Source of the DNA: Candidatus Latescibacterota bacterium
GTDB taxonomy: Bacteria; Latescibacterota; MVCY01
DNA length: 7,142 bases
Reading direction: 5' to 3'
NCBI GenBank assembly: GCA_030608245.1
Contig: JAUWEO010000091.1
Span: forward strand, 1-7,142
The notes under the pieces were generated by a model. That model ran no database searches. It saw only the letters and a list, made by a program, of their open reading frames with translations, and was not told the DNA's origin. How positions within the stretch are numbered: position 1 is the stretch's first letter; every line of letters starts with the position of its first letter. Below, piece by piece: positions 1 through 5,853 of this stretch. The position numbers and the translations under genes are program-made.

Positions 1-392
1 CGCAGTGGGTCAATAGAAGGATTGGTTACCTGTGAAGCGTTGAGCAGGATATGGTCCCAATATACAGGATAAGGCCTATCGTTGCCCATCCCACTTAGAA
101 GCACTCCCCCAGTCTCTGCCTGTTTAAACACATTCCTTATTGCCAGCGGGGTCCAATTGGCATTCCCTTTGAAATAAAGCGGATTTCGGCTGATGGTGAT
201 AGCTTGGGTAGGACATAGAGTTACACAGCGGTGGCACCCTATACAAGGAGAGCTGTCACTGGTGACCTGGTCGTCTTCCGGGTCGTAGGTATGCACATCA
301 TTGGCACATTGCCTTACGCAGACCTGACAGGTGATGCATTTCTGTTCCTCTCGTTCAACGACAAACTCAGAACAAAGCAGCGAAAGGGCCAT
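1..392 (-). CDS. Glutamate synthase, ferredoxin/FMN subunit (archaeal-type GltB2), N-terminal part; cut by window edge
   Basis: I translated the 130 visible codons by hand from the ATG at 392. Two ferredoxin-type cysteine sets are visible: C19-x2-C22-x2-C25-x3-C29 and C50-x2-C53-x2-C56-x3-C60-P, enough for two [4Fe-4S] clusters. The stretch LLNASQVTNPSIDPLR follows (about residues 115-130), which resembles the start of the FMN-binding glutamate synthase domain. In this family the clusters pass electrons to FMN, where 2-oxoglutarate and ammonia from the amidotransferase subunit form glutamate. The start is set by an AGAGG ribosome site 5 bases upstream and an in-frame TGA just before it. It begins 40 bp after the amidotransferase gene, so the two are surely cotranscribed. 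The FMN domain itself lies mostly outside the window. Family assignment is firm; electron donor unknown. Confidence 0.88.
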   Translation of the reverse strand, partial: MALSLLCSEFVVEREEQKCITCQVCVRQCANDVHTYDPEDDQVTSDSSPCIGCHRCVTLCPTQAITISRNPLYFKGNANWTPLAIRNVFKQAETGGVLLSGMGNDRPYPVYWDHILLNASQVTNPSIDPL

Positions 393-432
393 CTTTTCCT
401 CTGTGGGTATCCCACATTGACCTATTCAGAAC

Positions 433-1605
433 CTATTTTGCAGTTCTTACTTCTTCGGAAGTGAGCTGAGCATTACTGGAGGACTTAGGGTTGTGTTCTT
501 CTGTTTTGTTCTTTGACTTCCCCATTTTCAGTTTCCCGATAACCGGCTCCCCTGCCTTAGGTGACCAGACTTTATCGGGATGGGGACATATCTCTCGGAT
601 GCCTGATTCTTCACTGGACAGGTAAAGAAAATCCCCCTTACGGCCAGCGACCAAAGGGCGCAGTTTGATCCGGTCGTTCAGTCCCAACATGCCTTCGCTG
701 TGCCCAGCTATTATGCTGAAAGGGCCGTTGAGCAAAGCACTTCCATAGGTTACACGCAGGGCTTCAGCTATCTGTCTGGAAGAATTAGACATCCTTTCTA
801 TTTCGTCCCAGAAAGGTGCAGCTAAAATCCTGGCTACCATCTGAAAACTGAGGCGGTGTTTTCTGACCAAAAGGTCCAAAAGATAAGTTATTACCTCAGT
901 ATCAGTGAACAGGGTACAATTATAGCCGAAATTCAACAGATACCTTTTGTTTATTCCGTAGGAGGATATTTCTCCGTTGTGCACTACTGCCCAATCTAAT
1001 AGTCCGAAGGGATGAGCTCCTCCCCACCAACCCACACTGTTGGTAGGAAAACGCCCGTGGGCAATCCAGATGTAACCCTTGTATTCCTCTATCCGGTAAA
1101 AAGCTCCGATCTCCTCTGGGAATCCTACACCCTTGAACACACCCATATTCTTGCCACTGGAGCAGACAAAGGCATCCGCAATAGAAGTGTTGATGTACAT
1201 TACCATTCTTACTATAAAATCTTCTTCATTTATGCCAGGAGACTCTTTGAGTTTCTCATCTCTGATTTCGAGAAAGTAACGCCAGAGGCCAGGAGGGTAT
1301 TTTATCTGCTCTGAGTACCGAGTTGGTATAGGTTCATCTTTTTCGATTGTACAATTTTTCTGCAGATATTCCTCGGTCTGTTCTTTGGCCCGCTCGTTCT
1401 CAAATATCAAATGAAAGGCGTAGCAATCGGGATGCTGAGGATATATTCCGTAAGCAGCAAATCCAGCCCCCAGGCCATTGGAACGCTCCCGCATTGCCGA
1501 CATAGCCTTGATTATCACGCTGCCGTCGAATTTCCAGCCTGCCTGGTTCATTATTCCCGCAACAGCGCAGCCGCTTATCTCCTTCTCCCGTGGACGCCGC
1601 ATCAT
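433..1605 (-). CDS. Glutamate synthase amidotransferase subunit (GltB1-like, class II glutamine amidotransferase)
   Basis: A 390-aa stand-alone glutaminase domain of glutamate synthase, which releases ammonia from glutamine for the FMN subunit encoded next. Cys13 in SGCAVAGI is the likely catalytic nucleophile. Class II enzymes need this Cys at the N-terminus, so the first 12 residues would be a removed propeptide, as is usual in this family. Other family signatures are HGRFPTNS (183-190) for substrate binding, HNGE (209-212) forming the oxyanion hole, TDTEVI (234-239) and LRPL (315-318). The last 30 or so residues are rich in Lys, Ser and Asn and look like a flexible tail. Two adjacent ATG codons occur (1605 and 1602). 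A GGAG site lies 5 or 8 bases upstream, so the second ATG is an equally good start. The 162-bp gap to glnA holds no convincing gene, promoter or terminator. Confidence 0.92.
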   Translation of the reverse strand: MMRRPREKEISGCAVAGIMNQAGWKFDGSVIIKAMSAMRERSNGLGAGFAAYGIYPQHPDCYAFHLIFENERAKEQTEEYLQKNCTIEKDEPIPTRYSEQIKYPPGLWRYFLEIRDEKLKESPGINEEDFIVRMVMYINTSIADAFVCSSGKNMGVFKGVGFPEEIGAFYRIEEYKGYIWIAHGRFPTNSVGWWGGAHPFGLLDWAVVHNGEISSYGINKRYLLNFGYNCTLFTDTEVITYLLDLLVRKHRLSFQMVARILAAPFWDEIERMSNSSRQIAEALRVTYGSALLNGPFSIIAGHSEGMLGLNDRIKLRPLVAGRKGDFLYLSSEESGIREICPHPDKVWSPKAGEPVIGKLKMGKSKNKTEEHNPKSSSNAQLTSEEVRTAK

Positions 1606-1767
1606 CCAAACTCCGTGTATTTATTAGTAATGGGAAACCTTCTGTCCTCACCAAAGGCCAATGGGGTTATCTTTACGCCAGGTGGTGAAGATTCCGAATC
1701 TGGGTAGAATCTGCTCTCGTGGAATCAAGCAGCCTGAAGGTTGTATCCAGTAGTTTTTCGACAGAAT

Positions 1768-3102
1768 CTATAAAATAGGAAGCAAGTTGTCCAACTCGTA
1801 TTTAGTCAGTCGGATGCGATATTCTTCCCATTCCTTCTTTTTCAAGGTAACAAATCTGCTGAATATGTGTTCACCCAACGTCTTCTTAACAAGTTCGCTC
1901 TGTTCAGTAATGGTAATTGCTTCTCCCAGACTGTCGGGCAGAGATTTTATCCCCAATTTTCCTCTCTCTTCATCAGACAAATCGTAAAGATTTCCCTCCA
2001 TCGGTTCTGATAGCGCATATCCTTTTTCTATTCCTTCCAGCCCGGCGTTAAGCATTACCGCAAATGTGAGGTACGGATTACAGGCTGGGTCCGGACAACG
2101 AAGCTCTGCTCTGGTTGCCTGTTCTTTGCCCGGATGATATTCAGGCACTCTAATCAGAGCTGATCTATTTCTTTTAGACCAAGCGATATAAACAGGTGCT
2201 TCGTATCCAGGAACGAGCCTTTTGTAAGAATTAACCCATTGGGCAAATATCGCACTCAGCTCCCGGGCATATTTCAATTGACCAGCGATGAATTTCTTCG
2301 CTACACTGCTCAGATAATATCCATCATCTTGGGAAAAGAAGGCATTTTCATCCCCCTTGAAAAGTGACTGATGGACATGCATGCCACTTCCATTCTCCCC
2401 AAATAGAGGTTTCGGCATGAAAGTGGCATAAACCCCATGCTTTCGAGCTACTTCTTTAACTGTAACTCTATAGGTAATAACATTATCAGCCATTTGAAGG
2501 GCATCTGTGTATCTCATATCAATCTCATGCTGACTCGGCCCAACCTCATGGTGAGAGTACTCAATAGGAATACCCATCGATTCCAACGTGAGAACTGTAT
2601 CCCGTCTGAGATCACTGGCAACATCAAGAGAAGTCAAGTCGAAATAACCCCCTTTGTCTAATACCTCTGTAATCTGATCATTCCTGAAATAGAAATATTC
2701 CAACTCAGGCCCAACATAGTAATGGTCGAAACCCATTCTCTTCATGTGTTCTAATGCCCTTTTCAGTGCATATCTCGGGTCTCCTACGTAAGGGTTTCTT
2801 TCCGGAGTGAGGATATCGCAGATCATCCGCCCAACCGCTTTCTCCTGTGGTCTCCAGGGAAGTATTCGAAACGTGTTCGGGTCGGGCATAGCAACCATAT
2901 CGCTCTCTTCGATATCCTGATATCCCGTGATTGAAGAACCGTCAAACCCCATCCCATTTTCCAATGCTCCTTCTAACTCGGCATCGGTGATAGCAAAATT
3001 TTTGACCTGCCCCAAGATGTCTGTAAACCATAATCTGATGAACTTTACATCCTTCTCTTTCACAAGCTTCAGGATCTCCTCTTTTCTGTTTTCGTTGTTC
3101 AT
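1768..3102 (-). CDS. glnA: Glutamine synthetase, type I (alpha-like)
   Basis: This 444-aa enzyme ligates ammonia to glutamate using ATP and is cytoplasmic, normally a dodecamer. Conserved blocks are DGSSITGY (54-61), the metal-binding GPELEY with E133 and E135, HHEVGPSQHE (184-193), NGSGMHVHQS (237-246), and NSYKRLVPGYEAP with the catalytic-loop E301. Length and absence of the about 25-residue insertion typical of the beta subtype point to GSI-alpha. In Bacillus subtilis GlnA, Arg62 mediates glutamine feedback inhibition. The aligned residue here is Asp63 (in GYQDIEESD), so feedback may differ. Tyr373 in NLYDL sits where beta enzymes carry the adenylylated Tyr, but I see no other reason to infer adenylylation. 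AGGAGG lies 5 bases before the ATG. The gene is flanked by a short ANTAR protein and by glutamate synthase subunits, giving a GS/GOGAT operon. Confidence 0.97.
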   Translation of the reverse strand: MNNENRKEEILKLVKEKDVKFIRLWFTDILGQVKNFAITDAELEGALENGMGFDGSSITGYQDIEESDMVAMPDPNTFRILPWRPQEKAVGRMICDILTPERNPYVGDPRYALKRALEHMKRMGFDHYYVGPELEYFYFRNDQITEVLDKGGYFDLTSLDVASDLRRDTVLTLESMGIPIEYSHHEVGPSQHEIDMRYTDALQMADNVITYRVTVKEVARKHGVYATFMPKPLFGENGSGMHVHQSLFKGDENAFFSQDDGYYLSSVAKKFIAGQLKYARELSAIFAQWVNSYKRLVPGYEAPVYIAWSKRNRSALIRVPEYHPGKEQATRAELRCPDPACNPYLTFAVMLNAGLEGIEKGYALSEPMEGNLYDLSDEERGKLGIKSLPDSLGEAITITEQSELVKKTLGEHIFSRFVTLKKKEWEEYRIRLTKYELDNLLPIL

Positions 3103-3192
3103 GTCTCCCTCCTATGTTTTTGCTCACGTATACAATTATTTCAACCAATCCAAATAGACCTGCTCACATTCCTCGATCGATTTCTAAATCAG

Positions 3193-3231
3193 ATCTACCT
3201 CCCTATAGATGTGGGACCTTCATTGACCTCC
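3193..3231 (-). promoter_or_regulatory. Candidate ANTAR-type paired hairpins in the glnA leader (weak)
   Basis: Two small hairpins lie 90-130 bases before glnA. The upstream one (3231-3213) pairs GGTC with GGTC through two G-U wobbles around loop AATGAA, and can be extended by GG/CC with a bulged A. The downstream one (3210-3193) pairs ATCTA with TAGAT plus a U-G closing pair around loop AGGGAG. Both six-base loops have A at 1 and G at 4, as ANTAR targets do, and the linker is two bases. A third hairpin, GATC-T-GATT/AATC-GATC (3195-3175), overlaps the second and would compete with it. It has no T run, so a terminator role is not supported. The first stem is poor, and TGGGA/TCCCA is an alternative fold. 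Confidence 0.35.
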
Positions 3232-3235
3232 CATA

Positions 3236-3257
3236 ACTTCGCATTTCCCACTTCGCA
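3236..3257. repeat. Short direct repeat between the short ANTAR gene and glnA
   Basis: The 8-mer TGCGAAGT (minus strand) occurs at 3257-3250 and again at 3243-3236, each followed by a similar GGGA-containing stretch. It lies in the non-coding gap and looks like degenerate tandem-repeat filler. No function is evident. Confidence 0.4.
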
Positions 3258-3272
3258 CTTTCTTTAGTATTC

Positions 3273-3638
3273 CTACAACACACGCCTTCCCTGGTTTATC
3301 TCCGAGGCTAAGATTATCGCTTCGGCGATCTCCCGCATCGATTTCCTGGTATTCATGCTCTGCCGCTGGATTAACTTGAAGACCTCTGGCTCGAAAATTC
3401 TATGCTCTTTCACTAAAACTCCTTTTGCTCGCAAGACAAGGGCTTGTTCCTCTTCATTCACTGATAGATAGATAAATCCCGCATCCGCTCTGGTCACCTT
3501 GACCACAATCTCGCAAATCCGGTTCAGAATCTCCTGCAGGCTCGAAGAGGACCCGATAGTCTGGACAATCTGCTGTAGAAGATCGATCTCCTGCTCTTTT
3601 TGCTGTAGGAGTCTTTCAGTCGAGCTCTTTTGGTTCAT
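3273..3638 (-). CDS. Short GAF-ANTAR protein with an internally shortened GAF domain
   Basis: A 121-aa protein. Residues 8-30 are Gln/Leu/Glu-rich and probably helical. Residues about 33-70 match the first part of a GAF domain (LQEILNRICEIVVKVTRADA, then a beta strand ending LVLRA). From R70 the sequence becomes a complete ANTAR RNA-binding domain: RAKGVLVKEHR, EVFKLIQRQSMNTRKSMREIAEAIILASEI, close to residues 185-228 of the full-length GAF-ANTAR protein encoded at 6555-5854. The second half of the GAF domain and the connecting helix are missing. The ANTAR part looks intact, so RNA binding is plausible while ligand sensing is doubtful. A GAGGGG site sits very close to the ATG. It lies 170 bp before glnA, inside the operon. 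It could be a constitutive or competing antiterminator, a dimer partner of the long protein, or an early decay product. Confidence 0.8.
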   Translation of the reverse strand: MNQKSSTERLLQQKEQEIDLLQQIVQTIGSSSSLQEILNRICEIVVKVTRADAGFIYLSVNEEEQALVLRAKGVLVKEHRIFEPEVFKLIQRQSMNTRKSMREIAEAIILASEINQGRRVL

Positions 3639-3713
3639 CTCCCCTCTCTATAGTGCTATCTTCTGGTAACCCAAAAGCGACACTGATCCCAACTATTGGC
3701 TCTAATCGAGCGG

Positions 3714-3887
3714 TTATTCCCACACAGTTGGCTCCTCGTCCAATCGCATCATTTTGCGCTGGGCAAGTTCACGGGGAGTTTGGTCATTAACACACTCGTA
3801 TTCCTGGCAGTTCACTACAGGAAACCTGCGCGGGAAGGTGCAGGTCTCATCATTTACACAGTTTAAGCACAGCCCTTTTCGCTGCAT
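3714..3887 (-). CDS. Small cysteine-rich protein, probable metal-binding, unknown function
   Basis: A 57-aa protein, translated by hand, starting MQRKGLCLNC and ending EEPTVWE. Five cysteines fall in a zinc-ribbon-like pattern: C7-x2-C10-x5-C16-x10-C27-x4-C32, with a basic FPRRFPVVN stretch between the third and fourth. The C-terminal third is charged and probably helical. The start lies 16 bp after the stop of the FMN glutamate-synthase-family gene, with an AGGG site 9 bases upstream, so it is probably cotranscribed. It lacks a signal peptide and membrane segment. It may bind zinc or an Fe-S cluster and could be an accessory to its Fe-S/FMN neighbour, but that is inference. I do not recognise a named family with certainty. 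An ORF on the opposite strand overlaps it but has no family resemblance. Confidence 0.72.
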   Translation of the reverse strand: MQRKGLCLNCVNDETCTFPRRFPVVNCQEYECVNDQTPRELAQRKMMRLDEEPTVWE

Positions 3888-3903
3888 AGCTCATCACCCT
3901 CTC

Positions 3904-5472
3904 TCAGTTGAGGATCCGATCTACTTCATCTCTATCCGCATCCATCACATAAGGAATTCCAGAAACTCCGGCTGCCTCGCGGGTCAGGGCAAATAGGTCA
4001 TCCCGACTAAGATATCGCAGAGCGAACTTTCTGGCTCCAGCCATAAGTTGCTGCAACCCGGTAGTCAGACGCTCGTAGAAGGTATACATCCCTATAGCGC
4101 CGGCGGGGATCCGGGAAAAATCCTTGCCATATCTATCTTTTAGCCTGGCTGCTCCCGCAAATACCTGTTCGATATTGTCGCCGTATTTTTTAACCTCCGG
4201 CGGAATTCTGCCTTTTTGGATGGACTGGCCAATGGCATTGCCCACCATTGCTGCGGTCATAGTAGCCCTTCCCATACAAACAGTTTTGATGTATGGAGCT
4301 GCCAGGGTAAGGGCTTTGAATATCTGGTCTTCTAAGGAAATACCACCGGCTACAGCACAACTGGGGATAAAGGCCCCCTTTTGTTCCAACCTCTTCAAGT
4401 AGTTGTACAACAAACATTCCAAGTAGATGGTAGGGATACCCCATTCGTTCATCATCCGCCAGGGACTCATTCCCGTTCCGCCGCCGGATCCATCTACAGT
4501 CAACAGATCTATCTGGGCATTGGAGGCAAATTTCACTGCCCGAGCCAGGTCCACTGGGCGATAAGAGCCTGTCTTCAGTGTCACATATTTAGCCCCCAAC
4601 GCTCGCACTCTTTCCACCTCTTGGCAGAAACCTTGCTCTTCGACCATACCCAGTCGGGAGTGACGCTCGAACTCTTTGAAATCCTTCGCCTGGAAGGCCT
4701 TTTGTACCACGGGGTCCTCGGGATCAGGGAGCACTATGTATCCCTTCTTTTTGAGCTCCTGAGCCCTTTGCAGGGAGGACAACTTCACCTCTCCACCGAT
4801 ATTCTTGGCTCCTTGTCCCCACTTGAGCTCAATTGCTTCTACTCCCAGTTTCTCTATGGCATACTCGGCCACTCCCAGGCGTGTATCTTCGACATTTAAC
4901 TGCACTATCACTCCACCAGAACCGGTGTACCAATCCTTAAAACTTTTGACCCTTCTCTTCAGCTCCGGTGATCTGACCACACGGCCGTTTTTGATCTCGC
5001 TCTGAGGATCCATCGCGCAGATGTTTTCTCCAGCAACTACTATAGTTCCACAGATAGCTGCCCCGATGGCCATTGCATCCCAGTGGATTCTGGCTATGTC
5101 AGTTGAACCCAGTGCCCCAGTGAAACAAGGAACGTTCAGCTTCATCTTATTCTGGGCACCCACTTCAGTGGAGACATCAACTGCTGGGAATACTGCCTCA
5201 TCCGGATCGGCCTTGACCCCCACGGCTCCTACACAGGTGCCCTGGATATTGAAATGCGAGAAATCTACCGGGTAATCCTTTTGGGCTCCGGCGGTGATTT
5301 TTCCAAAAGGTTGAGGATAAAGCATCTCTCTGCCTCTCAGAGCGGATTTGCCCACCTCGCAAAACCCGGGACAACCGTCCAGACAGGTAACACAAATTCC
5401 AGAAAACGGCGAGGGTTCCACTCTATTTCTGGTCAAGGTGGCTGAACTTGCATTTGGTTTACTAAAGGACAT
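3904..5472 (-). CDS. FMN-binding glutamate synthase family protein (stand-alone, atypical)
   Basis: A 522-aa protein with the glutamate synthase central/FMN domain fold. Key motifs are KWGQGAKNIGG (217-227, equivalent to the QGAKPGEGG loop of GOGAT), VDGSGGGTGMSPWRM (326-340, the glycine-rich loop) and AVAGGISLEDQIFKAL (373-388, the phosphate-binding GG near the barrel end). The N-terminus carries four cysteines, C27-x2-C30-x3-C34-x3-C38, possibly an Fe-S or zinc site. The Cys cluster that usually follows the GG motif and holds the [3Fe-4S] centre is absent; residues 399-412 read CMGRATMTAAMVGN. It has no amidotransferase or ferredoxin domain. Its role may be ammonia-dependent glutamate synthesis, a regulatory paralogue, or another FMN reaction. 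AAGGAGGT about 10 bases before the ATG is an excellent ribosome site. It is the first clear gene after the attenuator region and heads the operon. Confidence 0.88.
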   Translation of the reverse strand: MSFSKPNASSATLTRNRVEPSPFSGICVTCLDGCPGFCEVGKSALRGREMLYPQPFGKITAGAQKDYPVDFSHFNIQGTCVGAVGVKADPDEAVFPAVDVSTEVGAQNKMKLNVPCFTGALGSTDIARIHWDAMAIGAAICGTIVVAGENICAMDPQSEIKNGRVVRSPELKRRVKSFKDWYTGSGGVIVQLNVEDTRLGVAEYAIEKLGVEAIELKWGQGAKNIGGEVKLSSLQRAQELKKKGYIVLPDPEDPVVQKAFQAKDFKEFERHSRLGMVEEQGFCQEVERVRALGAKYVTLKTGSYRPVDLARAVKFASNAQIDLLTVDGSGGGTGMSPWRMMNEWGIPTIYLECLLYNYLKRLEQKGAFIPSCAVAGGISLEDQIFKALTLAAPYIKTVCMGRATMTAAMVGNAIGQSIQKGRIPPEVKKYGDNIEQVFAGAARLKDRYGKDFSRIPAGAIGMYTFYERLTTGLQQLMAGARKFALRYLSRDDLFALTREAAGVSGIPYVMDADRDEVDRILN

Positions 5473-5531
5473 CTTTCTGTAACCTCCTTCTTCTATGGTT
5501 TAAAAGTTTTCAGTTTGTGGTCGCTTTTTCT

Positions 5532-5550
5532 TCTCCCTACAACTGGGAGA
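5532..5550 (-). other. GC-rich hairpin between leader and first operon gene
   Basis: TCTCCC (5550-5545) pairs perfectly with GGGAGA (5537-5532) around the loop AGTTGTA. It lies about 40 bases before the ribosome site of the gene at 5472. No T run follows on the minus strand, so it is not an intrinsic terminator. It could be an mRNA stability or processing element. Confidence 0.4.
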
Positions 5551-5743
5551 TCAACAATATCGCCTCGCTTATCGCTAAGAGAGCATCTATTTCTGTGCTT
5601 TCTGCCATGTCCCCTCTTCCATTTTTGGATATGAACCTTCTGTTTGCCTCAATTATGGCAACAAAAAAGGCATCCCTCTCTGGCATCATTGCCCAGAAGG
5701 ACGCCTTTATCCTTCCATAATAAAAACCCTTCACCTTAAACAT
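5537..5743 (-). CDS. Doubtful 68-aa small ORF overlapping the attenuator
   Basis: The ORF has an ATG at 5743 with AAAGGAG 10 bases upstream. Its product has a natural-looking composition and an amphipathic C-terminus, IDALLAISEAILLISQL. That end resembles the last helix of the two ANTAR proteins here (MREIAEAIIITSEL), and ERDAF at 23-27 resembles EQEAF earlier in ANTAR, but about 15 extra residues lie between. Against reality, its start codon sits in the loop of the first terminator hairpin, its ribosome site is the loop of a candidate regulatory hairpin, and codons about 12-26 lie in the second terminator. It may be a real small protein or leader peptide, a decayed ANTAR fragment, or chance. 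Confidence 0.3.
   Translation of the reverse strand: MFKVKGFYYGRIKASFWAMMPERDAFFVAIIEANRRFISKNGRGDMAESTEIDALLAISEAILLISQL
5663..5708 (-). terminator. Second intrinsic terminator (T2) of the tandem attenuator
   Basis: The 5' arm AAAGGCGTCC (5708-5699) pairs over 10 bp, with one G-U, with GGATGCCTTT (5675-5666). A smaller TCTGG/CCAGA hairpin is nested inside. Six T residues (5668-5663) follow the GC part, sharing three with the stem. The 5' arm includes the loop and 3' arm of the hairpin at 5715-5696, so the two structures exclude each other. Confidence 0.6.
5680..5715 (-). promoter_or_regulatory. Second candidate ANTAR-binding hairpin pair (P1'/P2')
   Basis: P1' pairs GAAGGA (5715-5710) with TCCTTC (5701-5696) around a U-G-closed loop AAAGGC (5708-5703). 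P2' pairs CT(G)GGC with GCCAG, with a bulged G, around loop AATGAT (5690-5685). Both loops have A at 1 and G at 4. The decamer ATAAAGGCGT is identical to the P1 loop region 78 bases upstream, whereas the stem arms differ yet remain paired. If P1' shares its last base with P2' it loses its outermost pair. P1' formation blocks T2, giving an antitermination switch. Confidence 0.55.
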
Positions 5744-5753
5744 CGGTAAAGGG
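5717..5753 (-). terminator. First intrinsic terminator (T1) of the attenuator
   Basis: CCCTTTACC (5753-5745) pairs with GGTGAAGGG (5735-5727), 9 bp with one G-U, around the loop GATGTTTAA. The T-rich tail TTTTTATTAT (5726-5717) follows directly. The first three stem bases are also the 3' arm of hairpin P2 (5764-5751), so P2 and T1 compete. It lies about 45 to 80 bases from the predicted transcription start, well before the first operon gene, and so acts as a leader attenuator. Confidence 0.72.
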
Positions 5754-5794
5754 CTCCTTTGCCCAACACTCTGAGGATACGCCTTTATATCCCC
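5751..5794 (-). promoter_or_regulatory. ANTAR-type antitermination target, paired hexaloop hairpins P1 and P2
   Basis: P1 pairs GGGGATA (5794-5788) with TATCCTC (5779-5773), 7 bp with one G-U plus a U-G closing pair, around the loop AAAGGC (5786-5781). After 8 bases, P2 pairs GGGC (5764-5761) with GCCC (5754-5751) around loop AAAGGA (5760-5755). ANTAR antiterminators such as EutV recognise exactly this kind of target: two neighbouring hairpins with six-base loops with A at 1 and G at 4, the second overlapping a terminator. P1 begins only 3-4 bases from the predicted RNA 5' end. Genes for two ANTAR proteins flank the site. The structure is read from sequence; binding is inferred. Confidence 0.72.
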
Positions 5795-5803
5795 ACTTTG
5801 CGC

Positions 5804-5832
5804 AATATAATCGAATGTTGATCTCTTGTCAA
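5804..5832 (-). promoter_or_regulatory. Sigma70-type promoter for the GS/GOGAT operon leader
   Basis: A perfect -35 TTGACA (5832-5827) is followed by a 17-base spacer and -10 TATATT (5809-5804, 5 of 6 consensus). Nine A residues (5842-5834) lie just upstream, like an UP element. Transcription should start near 5798, giving a leader of about 325 bases before the ATG at 5472. The promoter starts about 20 bp past the stop of the GAF-ANTAR gene, separating that unit from the operon. Confidence 0.85.
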
Positions 5833-5853
5833 GTTTTTTTTTGATATTCTTTG

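Noticed and set aside
231..464. 77-aa plus-strand ORF
   Set aside because: It is antisense to the two ferredoxin Cys motifs of the glutamate synthase subunit, which are clearly the real coding frame.
1400..1654. 84-aa minus-strand ORF overlapping the start of the amidotransferase gene
   Set aside because: It is out of frame with the gene carrying SGCAVAGI and other family motifs, and its own product resembles nothing.
1606..1767. Possible terminator or regulatory hairpin between glnA and the amidotransferase gene
   Set aside because: CTTCACCA can pair with TGGTGAGG across a long loop, and GATTCGGAATC is a small palindrome, but there is no T run, no A1/G4 hexaloop pair and no promoter.
3136..3180. 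Protein-like tail IEECEQVYLDWLK before glnA
   Set aside because: Only about 15 codons are open after an in-frame stop and there is no start codon; too little to call a gene remnant.
4381..4899. 172-aa plus-strand ORF
   Set aside because: It lies entirely inside the FMN glutamate synthase family gene on the other strand, has no recognisable domain and no ribosome site in context.
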